Positions 1 through 5,103 of a stretch of DNA of 10,247 nt are shown piece by piece. The notes below the pieces were generated by a model. That model was not told the DNA's origin and did not search any database. It saw only the letters and a program-made list of their open reading frames with translations. The translations under genes were made by a program, and so were the position numbers. Numbering within the stretch: the first letter of the stretch is position 1; every line of letters begins with the position of its first letter. Origin of the DNA: an uncultured Nitrosotalea sp. Lineage in GTDB: Archaea; Thermoproteota; Nitrososphaeria; Nitrososphaerales; Nitrosopumilaceae. Location of the stretch: NCBI GenBank assembly GCA_946478655.1, contig CAMLDG010000007.1, positions 1 through 10,247 on the forward strand, read 5' to 3'.

Positions 1-219
1 CTGTGGTGATATTGCATAGTATGAATTCGCAGCTATTGGACCAGAGTACTCATAACCAGCATGTGGACATATGACACCAATAATTTTTTCATTATGTGGT
101 GAGGGTGGCAATGATCCTGGACCATATTTGTGTAAAAAACAATTCTTTATGCTTGATTTTAGTTCTTGATTTGTTTTTGGATAGAACATCCCAGCAACAG
201 CTGGTGTCCTTACCTGCAT
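1..219 (-). CDS. Memo-family protein (AmmeMemoRadiSam system protein B), N-terminal part, runs off the left edge
   Basis: This reading frame is too short for a usual ORF cutoff because the window cuts it. It starts at ATG 217-219, four bases after the rps2 stop, and gives 73 residues open to the edge. The N-terminus TPAVAGMFYP and the motif PHAGYEYSGPIAA (about residues 52-64, with His53) are hallmarks of the Memo family, whose fold resembles class III extradiol dioxygenases and whose conserved histidines line the active-site pocket. The biochemical role in archaea is unsettled. In many archaea Memo lies in the rpoN-eno-rps2 cluster just before mevalonate kinase, which has led to a proposed link to isoprenoid synthesis. 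The close spacing to rps2 indicates co-transcription. Family assignment is strong; function is unknown. Confidence 0.9.
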   Translation of the reverse strand, partial: MQVRTPAVAGMFYPKTNQELKSSIKNCFLHKYGPGSLPPSPHNEKIIGVICPHAGYEYSGPIAANSYYAISPQ

Positions 220-223
220 TGTG

Positions 224-895
224 TTATTGCCTCTGTGTTCTCATTCTTGGGGTAGGCATTCTTTCTGTTTCTTCTTCTAGCTCTTCTTCCGTTATTTTGG
301 TTTCAAAATCATCTATTTGATACTTCATCGAATCTGCATTTTTTAATTTACCTTTCTGCATTAGTATTTCTCTTGCTAAAAGCCAATAGGTAGCAGCCAG
401 GGATTTTCTTCCTCTATTGTTTGCTGGAATTACCAAATCCACTTTGGAAGTAACATTATCTGTATTGGAAATTCCTATTACTGGAATTCCTGCATTAGTA
501 GCTTCAACAACTGCCTGTTCATCTACTTGTGGATCTGATATGAAAACTAGTTCTGGTTCTCTATAATATGGTAATGAGGGATTCGTTAGAGTTCCTGGCA
601 TGAATCTTCCAAGCATGGGAGTTGCACCTGTGACCTCACAGAATTTCTCAACTGGAGTGCTGGCATATTCTCTACCTGAACAAACTAGAATTTTTGTAAT
701 GTCTGCTCTGTTGATGAATTTAGCAGCTGTCTGAATTCTGGATAATGTTTTTTTACTATCTATGATGTAAAGTCCCTCATTTGTTGCCTTTGTGACAAAT
801 GGAGTCATGAATTTTGTTTTTACTTGAGTACCTACTCTTATTCCGGTAGAAAGTACGTACTTCTCCATATGTTCAACGTCTTCTTGCTTGCTCAT
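224..895 (-). CDS. rps2: 30S ribosomal protein S2 (uS2), archaeal type
   Basis: This encodes a 223-residue component of the small ribosomal subunit. It shows the archaeal/eukaryotic S2 signatures: GIRVGTQVKTKFM near residues 18-30, GRFMPGTLTNP near 96-106, EPELVFISDPQVDEQAV near 113-129, and GIPVIGISNTDN followed by the VDLVIPANNRGRKSL stretch near 136-167. The C-terminus beyond about residue 195 is an acidic segment (EEELEEETER) ending in a basic PTPRMRTQRQ tail, typical of variable ribosomal-protein extensions. ATG 893-895 is the natural start and lies 9 bases after the enolase stop; the Memo gene starts 4 bases after the rps2 stop. No TATA-like box of its own is evident, so it is probably read from the rpoN promoter. 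Confidence 0.97.
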   Translation of the reverse strand: MSKQEDVEHMEKYVLSTGIRVGTQVKTKFMTPFVTKATNEGLYIIDSKKTLSRIQTAAKFINRADITKILVCSGREYASTPVEKFCEVTGATPMLGRFMPGTLTNPSLPYYREPELVFISDPQVDEQAVVEATNAGIPVIGISNTDNVTSKVDLVIPANNRGRKSLAATYWLLAREILMQKGKLKNADSMKYQIDDFETKITEEELEEETERMPTPRMRTQRQ

Positions 896-904
896 TGCGT
901 GTTT

Positions 905-2143
905 CTAAATCTCGGCCATTCCACGTATTAAATCATACTCTGAGAGTCGTATCAATTCGTTAAGTTTGGCCATCCTTTCTCCGCCCAATATGCCGACCTT
1001 GAGCATCTTTGATTTGGTTGCAATTCCAATATGTGATATGTGCGAATCTGTTGATTCGCCAGATCTGTGTGATGTAATTATCCTTACCTTGTTGCTGTTT
1101 GCTTCTTTGGCAAATTCTAGTGCATCATAAAGACTTCCTGCCTGATTTACTTTCAATATTGCTCCACTACAGGATCTCATTTTTATTGCTTTTTTGAGAA
1201 TTTTTGTGTTCGTTACCAAGAGGTCATCGCCAGTTATGAGGACATGGGGAAATCTCTTGGTCAGAATTGACATGTCCTCAAAAGCTTCCTCATGAACGGC
1301 ATCTTCTGCATACACAAGTTTGTATTTTTTTATTATGTCTGAAGCAAACTCAATCTGTTTTTCAGGAGTGTTTTCAAAACCTGCTCTGTCATACACGTAT
1401 TTTTTTTTCTTTTCATTCCATTGTGTGGATGATGCAAAATCTACCCCTAACGAAACTTCCTTTCCTAATGTAAAACCGAGTTGTTCACAAGCTTTTGCAG
1501 ATATTTCCAAGGCTTCGTCATTTTTTAATTTTGGAGCCCAACCTCCTTCATCTCCTCTTCCATTTGTAAAACTTGGATCTTTTTTTGACAAAATTTTTCC
1601 TACTTCTTTATGTACCATCAAATTAACATCTATTGCATCACGAACAGTTTTAGAACCTGTGGCACAGACTAGGATTTCTTGAATGTCTGGTGTACCTGGT
1701 CCAGCATGTGCTCCACCTCCGAGGATATTTCCAAGAGGAAATGGATATCTAAAAGTGGAATCTTTTGCAAGCAATTTGAACATTGGTACCTGTAGGGATT
1801 TTGAAGCTGATTCTACCGCTGCAATAGTTAGTGCAAATGCAAGCGAACCGCCCACTTTTGAATAATTCTGAGTTGAATCAATTTCCCTTAAGGTCTCATG
1901 AATTATCTTTAGATTGGATGGATCAAGACCTATGAATTTCTTTACATTTTTTTTTAAAACTTCTAAACTCTTTTCTGGTTTATTCTGTGGAAAGCTCTGG
2001 GCTTCATGTTTTCCAACACTTGCACCTGACGGAGCACACACTCGTCCTACATGTTTGTTGTCTGATATTACATCAATTTCTATAGTTTGACTTCCTCTGC
2101 TGTTGTAAAGTATTCTGCCTTTAATTGAAGTAATCTTAGGCAT
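905..2143 (-). CDS. eno: Enolase (phosphopyruvate hydratase), divergent archaeal form
   Basis: Enolase interconverts 2-phosphoglycerate and phosphoenolpyruvate in the cytoplasm. An autotrophic archaeon would use it mainly in gluconeogenesis. The 412-residue length suits the family. Visible landmarks are the flexible-loop motif PSGASVGKHEA (about 38-48), HAGPGTPDIQE (146-156), GDEGG (197-201, catalytic Glu199), putative Mg2+ ligands Asp235, Glu280 and Asp306/307 (GDDLL), catalytic Lys331 in LKVNQ, SHRSGE (358-363), and Lys382. Some signatures differ from textbook enolases: EDP reads EDA, and the usual SRSER near the C-terminus reads LGGER. All the catalytic residues I can place are nevertheless present, so an active enzyme is expected. 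The gene starts one base after the rpoN stop codon. Confidence 0.95.
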   Translation of the reverse strand: MPKITSIKGRILYNSRGSQTIEIDVISDNKHVGRVCAPSGASVGKHEAQSFPQNKPEKSLEVLKKNVKKFIGLDPSNLKIIHETLREIDSTQNYSKVGGSLAFALTIAAVESASKSLQVPMFKLLAKDSTFRYPFPLGNILGGGAHAGPGTPDIQEILVCATGSKTVRDAIDVNLMVHKEVGKILSKKDPSFTNGRGDEGGWAPKLKNDEALEISAKACEQLGFTLGKEVSLGVDFASSTQWNEKKKKYVYDRAGFENTPEKQIEFASDIIKKYKLVYAEDAVHEEAFEDMSILTKRFPHVLITGDDLLVTNTKILKKAIKMRSCSGAILKVNQAGSLYDALEFAKEANSNKVRIITSHRSGESTDSHISHIGIATKSKMLKVGILGGERMAKLNELIRLSEYDLIRGMAEI

Positions 2144-2144
2144 T

Positions 2145-2387
2145 CTATTCTAATTCGGATCTTACTTCTTGTTCTCTTCTTCTGATGGCTTCGTAGAATG
2201 GAATGACTTGATGAATTGTCTCAACCGATGTCAAAATCATTGCTCTACAACAATATCTTTTAAAACCAAAAGAATCTAAAACTTTTCCAGGATCCTCTCC
2301 GCCTTTGACACGAGTTTGATATTCTTTAAACTTGTCAGCAATCAAATTTCCACAAGTAAAACATCTGACAGGAATTAGCACAGTCAC
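2145..2387 (-). CDS. rpoN: DNA-directed RNA polymerase subunit N (RpoN/Rpb10)
   Basis: This small zinc-binding subunit of archaeal RNA polymerase corresponds to eukaryotic RPB10. The protein shows RCFTCGN (Cys9, Cys12) and RYCCRAM (Cys46, Cys47), the CX2C...CC zinc site of the family, and DKFKEYQTRV between them. The longest frame uses GTG 2385-2387 (80 residues). A second in-frame GTG at 2379-2381 gives MLIPVRCFTCG, closer to the usual family N-terminus, and it lies about 26 bases from the centre of the TATA element, so I favour 2381 as the true start (78 residues). The protein is somewhat longer at the C-terminus than the usual 55-75 residues. It heads the rpoN-eno-rps2-Memo operon. Confidence 0.96.
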   Translation of the reverse strand: MTVLIPVRCFTCGNLIADKFKEYQTRVKGGEDPGKVLDSFGFKRYCCRAMILTSVETIHQVIPFYEAIRRREQEVRSELE

Positions 2388-2403
2388 AAAAAGTAATCAA
2401 GGC

Positions 2404-2412
2404 TTATAAAAA
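2404..2412. promoter_or_regulatory. Shared TATA box between rpoN (minus) and tRNA-Leu (plus)
   Basis: The bases TTATAAAAA on the plus strand read TTTTTATAA on the minus strand, with the palindrome TTATAA at 2404-2409 in the middle. Its centre is about 28 bases before the mature 5' end of the tRNA and about 26 bases before GTG 2381 of rpoN. No other TATA-like element lies between the two genes, so one element apparently serves both directions. Confidence 0.6.
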
Positions 2413-2434
2413 CCATACATGGGTAAAACCAATT

Positions 2435-2519
2435 GCGGGAGTCGCCCAGCCTGGTCAAAGGCGCTAGCTTGAGGGGCTAGTATCTTAGGATTTCGAGGGT
2501 TCAAATCCCTTCTCCCGCA
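2435..2519 (+). tRNA. tRNA-Leu (anticodon GAG)
   Basis: The sequence folds into a complete class II cloverleaf. The acceptor stem GCGGGAG (2435-2441) pairs with CTCCCGC (2512-2518), and A2519 is the discriminator base. The D stem GCC/GGC closes a loop containing GG. The anticodon stem CTAGC/GCTAG encloses TTGAGGG, giving anticodon GAG, which reads leucine codons CTC and CTT. A 14-base variable arm follows, as expected for leucine tRNAs, then a T arm GAGGG-TTCAAAT-CCCTT. The anticodon loop has the normal seven bases, so no canonical intron is present. CCA is not encoded. The gene diverges from rpoN and appears to share its TATA box. Confidence 0.97.
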
Positions 2520-2529
2520 TTAATGATTT

Positions 2530-2670
2530 CTAGATTATGTATATTGTAAAAAATATACATTTCATTACTAGGGTTCCATCCGTGATTTCTTGAATTCCTG
2601 TTTCTTTATTCATTATTTGGATTAGTAAATGACAATACGGACTATGACTGATATTCTGATCAGGTTCCAT
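2530..2670 (-). CDS. Candidate small protein of 46 residues, unknown function
   Basis: I do not recognise this protein. An ATG at 2668-2670 opens 46 codons ending at TAG 2530-2532. The start lies about 25 bases downstream of a good TATA-like box (ATATAAAA on the minus strand, 2691-2698), the spacing expected for a leaderless archaeal mRNA. The product begins MEPDQNISHSPYCHLL, continues with ETGIQEITDGT, and ends in a hydrophobic, beta-like KCIFFTIYII; Cys13 and Cys38 are its only cysteines. An in-frame upstream ATG at 2689-2691 would add seven residues but overlaps the TATA box. The 3' end runs through the AT-rich inverted repeat. It could be a chance ORF in the spacer, since length alone is weak evidence; the promoter spacing is the main support. 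Confidence 0.4.
   Translation of the reverse strand: MEPDQNISHSPYCHLLIQIMNKETGIQEITDGTLVMKCIFFTIYII
2537..2560. repeat. AT-rich inverted repeat, possible hairpin
   Basis: ATGTATATT (2537-2545) is the exact reverse complement of AATATACAT (2552-2560), separated by six bases. It lies 17 bases downstream of the tRNA-Leu and could help end tRNA transcription or that of the opposing small ORF. On the minus strand the loop region carries a run of six T residues, which could act in archaeal termination. No poly-T tract follows the hairpin on the plus strand. Confidence 0.45.
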
Positions 2671-2690
2671 AAATGGTCCGGCCTTCTGCA

Positions 2691-2698
2691 TTTTATAT
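2691..2698. promoter_or_regulatory. TATA-like box in the tRNA-Leu/nnr spacer, usable in both directions
   Basis: TTTTATAT on the plus strand reads ATATAAAA on the minus strand. On the minus strand its centre is about 25 bases ahead of ATG 2670 of the candidate small ORF. On the plus strand it would start an RNA near 2722, giving the nnr operon a leader of about 60 bases. Which direction is used cannot be decided from the sequence. Confidence 0.45.
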
Positions 2699-2755
2699 CG
2701 CTCGAGATGTGTAGGAATTCTGGTTTATCTATGAATATGCATTTTGGTAAAGCCC

Positions 2756-2763
2756 TTATTTGA
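2756..2763 (+). promoter_or_regulatory. Weak TATA-like box ahead of nnr
   Basis: TTATTTGA lies about 24 bases before ATG 2783, roughly the position for a leaderless nnr transcript. The match to an archaeal TATA box is poor, and the box at 2691-2698 is a rival promoter. Confidence 0.3.
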
Positions 2764-2782
2764 CATAAAATTCTGTATTGAT

Positions 2783-3433
2783 ATGGAAATCACTGTAAAA
2801 CAAATGATGCAAATTGAAGAGAATGGGCATCAAATGGGCTTTTTTAGAAAATTGATGATGGAAAATGCTGGTGCCTCTACTGTACGACATATTCTTGAAC
2901 TTTACCCTGATTCAAAATCTAAAATAACGATCTTTGCAGGGTTGGGAAATAATGGAGGCGATGCTTTTGTAGTGGCTAGACATTTAGCCGCGTTTGACTA
3001 TTGTCCTACAGTCATACTTCTAGGAAATCCTGAAAAAATAAAAACAGATGAATCTAGGTCTAATTGGAAACTTTTAGAAAAAATGAATTCTGTAAATCTT
3101 GTAATTGCCTCTGATACAAATGGGATTGTAAATGACGCTGAAATTATAGTAGATGGAATACTAGGAACTGGAATACATGGAAAGATTAGAGAACCATACT
3201 CCTCAGCAATAGATCTGATAAATCAATCCAGTGCTTTCAAACTATCTATTGATGTGCCATCCGGTCTTGATCCGGATACTGGGATAGTAAATGACAAATG
3301 TGTAAAAGCCGATGTTACCATAACTTTTCACAAGATGAAAATTGGAATGCCGAAGGCACAAGATATGTGCGGTAAAATAACCGTTGAAAAAATAGGAATT
3401 CCGCCTGAAGCGGAGATTGGTGTGTTGTCATGA
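2783..3433 (+). CDS. nnr: NAD(P)H-hydrate epimerase (YjeF N-terminal domain), stand-alone
   Basis: This enzyme interconverts the R and S forms of hydrated NADH and NADPH so that a partner dehydratase can restore the coenzyme. The 216-residue protein begins MEITVKQMMQIEENG, the usual family N-terminus, so I chose ATG 2783-2785 over the longer TTG frame from 2744. Motifs in order are MENAG (26-30), GLGNNGGDAF (53-62, where most members read GGDGF), DGILGTG (124-130), IDVPSGLDPDTG (156-167, likely catalytic Asp157) and the TFHKMKIGMP stretch (181-190). Many archaeal Nnr proteins are bifunctional with a C-terminal ADP-dependent dehydratase domain; this one stops after the epimerase domain. Its stop overlaps the start of the next gene by four bases (ATGA), implying translational coupling. 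Confidence 0.92.
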   Translation: MEITVKQMMQIEENGHQMGFFRKLMMENAGASTVRHILELYPDSKSKITIFAGLGNNGGDAFVVARHLAAFDYCPTVILLGNPEKIKTDESRSNWKLLEKMNSVNLVIASDTNGIVNDAEIIVDGILGTGIHGKIREPYSSAIDLINQSSAFKLSIDVPSGLDPDTGIVNDKCVKADVTITFHKMKIGMPKAQDMCGKITVEKIGIPPEAEIGVLS

Positions 3434-4044
3434 AAGTATATCAACTCCAAGTAGGAAACATGCAAAATTTTACCTATGTTCTTGAAGATGAAGATACAAA
3501 GGAATCTGTCATCATAGATCCATCGTGGGATCTGGAAATGGTTATAGAAATTATAGAGCGAAATGATCTAAAAGTCAAATATATTATAAATACACACCAT
3601 CATTTTGATCACACTATTGGAAACGATGCAATTGTAAAACATACTAAATCTAAAATCTTACAACATGAAGCCTCTACTTTAAAAAATGATGTGCGTATAT
3701 CTGATGGCGAAAAAATAACATTTGGCAAATCTGAACTTGTTGTGATACATACCCCTGGACACTCTAAAGATAGTATATGTTTAGTTGGTGATGGGAAGAT
3801 CTTTTCCGGTGATACACTTTTTGTGGGAAACTGTGGAAGAACAGATTTACCTGGAGGGAGTGCAAAAGAACTTTATCATAGTCTATTTGATATTGTTTAC
3901 AAACTTGATGGTAACCTTGTGTTGTATCCGGGTCATAATTATGGAAGTTCACCAAATTCCACTATAGACAAAGAAAAAAAGACAAATTTTGTGCTGCAAC
4001 CTAGAACAGAATCAGAATTTTTAGATTTTATGGGCAGTGATTAG
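3430..4044 (+). CDS. Metallo-beta-lactamase-fold hydrolase, glyoxalase II / persulfide dioxygenase-like
   Basis: The 204-residue protein has the full metal-binding set of the fold: THHHFDH (55-61; His56, His58, Asp60, His61), HTPGHS (107-112, His111), SGDTLF (126-131, Asp128) and YPGHNYG (166-172, His169). The segment GNCGRTDLPGG (133-143) is typical of the glyoxalase II/ETHE1/YcbL branch. Members either hydrolyse thioesters such as S-lactoylglutathione using two metals, or oxidise glutathione persulfide using one iron. Archaea of this type are not known to make glutathione, so the thiol substrate is uncertain. It overlaps nnr and lies three bases before the CobT-like gene, so it belongs to their operon. 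The fold is certain; the substrate is not. Confidence 0.88.
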   Translation: MKVYQLQVGNMQNFTYVLEDEDTKESVIIDPSWDLEMVIEIIERNDLKVKYIINTHHHFDHTIGNDAIVKHTKSKILQHEASTLKNDVRISDGEKITFGKSELVVIHTPGHSKDSICLVGDGKIFSGDTLFVGNCGRTDLPGGSAKELYHSLFDIVYKLDGNLVLYPGHNYGSSPNSTIDKEKKTNFVLQPRTESEFLDFMGSD

Positions 4045-4047
4045 TCA

Positions 4048-5103
4048 TTGCAAGATATAGAAATACTTGGCAACAAGCAAAAAGGTTTAGAATTCATCAA
4101 ACAAACCGAGCAAAAAAAATTCATCTTTACTCTAGTAATATCTTATACTGCCACATCTGAAATACCTGGAATAACCATGGCTGGAGAACATCCTGATCTG
4201 ATAAAATTCACAGGTCCTGCTGATGCTGAATTTATTCACTATGGATACTGTAAAAGTATCTCTGTAATACCAATGACTCCTGATGGAAAACCAACTCCGG
4301 CGCTGTTAACAAAAACTGCATTAGAAGCAGCAAGTATTCCAAATGTAATAATAAATGCCGGCAGCAAAATATCTCCAAAACTTCCATTCATTGATATGGA
4401 TTTGGATTACGGAAAAAATATTGGGCAAGAACCTGCTCTCAGTCTTGACGAAGTTGGAAAAGCGGTAGAATATGGTAGGATAATTGGTAGATTTCTCGGA
4501 GCTTCAACTGACTGTGTCATAATTGGTGAAAGTATTCCGGGTGGTACTACAACAGCTCTTGGTGTACTTGAAGGATTTGGGATTACGGGATTTGTAAGCA
4601 GCAGCATGCCTCAAAATCCTGTGGGGCTCAAAGTTCAAACTGTGAAGGAGGCATTAAAAAGACTACAATCAAAAGATCCATTTGAGATCATATCGCAATT
4701 AGGTGATCCTATGATTCCTACGATTGCAGGTATTCTCAGTACTGCTTCTGAAATTTCAAAAGTGTTGTTGGCTGGTGGAACACAAATGGCAGCGGTACTT
4801 GCTTTTGCAAAAAGTATGGGATTTGAAGGAAAGAACACCGCCATTGGTACTACCTCTTATGTGGTAGAAGATAAATCTGCAAATCTGACTGATATCATAA
4901 TGCAAATAATGGATATTCCTATACTAGTTGCAAAACTCAAACTTGCGGAATCGGAAATCTCTGGACTGAGTTCATACGCTGAAGGATTTGTAAAGGAAGG
5001 TGCTGGGGCAGGAGGTGCATCTATTGGGTGTATGCTCAAAACAGGAATTGATGCTAAGAGTTTATTGGGTCTAACTGAAAAAGAGTATTTGAAAATTATT
5101 TGA
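4048..5103 (+). CDS. cobT: CobT-like nicotinate-nucleotide phosphoribosyltransferase, archaeal type
   Basis: CobT transfers phosphoribose from nicotinate mononucleotide to the lower-ligand base of cobamides (5,6-dimethylbenzimidazole in cobalamin), making the alpha-ribotide that is later joined to the corrin ring. The 351-residue product matches the archaeal CobT-like family: TSEIPGITMAGEHPDL near residues 36-51, IPMTPDGKPTPALLT (74-88), GESIPGGTTTALGVL (160-174), AGGTQMAAVLAFA in the C-terminal half, and KEGAGAGGASIG (316-327). The Glu in that last motif aligns by eye with the catalytic Glu of bacterial CobT. The start must be TTG 4048-4050, three bases after the preceding stop; the next Met in frame would remove conserved residues. 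Ammonia-oxidising Thaumarchaeota are known cobalamin producers, which fits. The end overlaps convergent glmS by eight bases. Confidence 0.85.
   Translation: MQDIEILGNKQKGLEFIKQTEQKKFIFTLVISYTATSEIPGITMAGEHPDLIKFTGPADAEFIHYGYCKSISVIPMTPDGKPTPALLTKTALEAASIPNVIINAGSKISPKLPFIDMDLDYGKNIGQEPALSLDEVGKAVEYGRIIGRFLGASTDCVIIGESIPGGTTTALGVLEGFGITGFVSSSMPQNPVGLKVQTVKEALKRLQSKDPFEIISQLGDPMIPTIAGILSTASEISKVLLAGGTQMAAVLAFAKSMGFEGKNTAIGTTSYVVEDKSANLTDIIMQIMDIPILVAKLKLAESEISGLSSYAEGFVKEGAGAGGASIGCMLKTGIDAKSLLGLTEKEYLKII

Noticed and set aside
96..320. Plus-strand ORF with a hydrophobic and poly-Ser product
   Set aside because: It is the antisense of the Memo start and the acidic rps2 tail (GAA/GAG codons read as TTC/CTC and TCT), both strongly supported.
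2731..2763. Ten-codon ORF (MNMHFGKALI) ahead of nnr as a leader peptide
   Set aside because: It is too short to distinguish from chance, shows no codon run or attenuator-like hairpin, and its transcript is uncertain.
2744..2782. Longer nnr frame starting at TTG 2744
   Set aside because: The 13 extra residues do not match the family, whose N-terminus begins at MEITV, and the extra stretch overlaps the TATA-like box at 2756-2763.
4407..5039. Three minus-strand ORFs opposite the CobT-like gene
   Set aside because: They are short, mutually out of register and lie wholly within a clearly recognisable gene.
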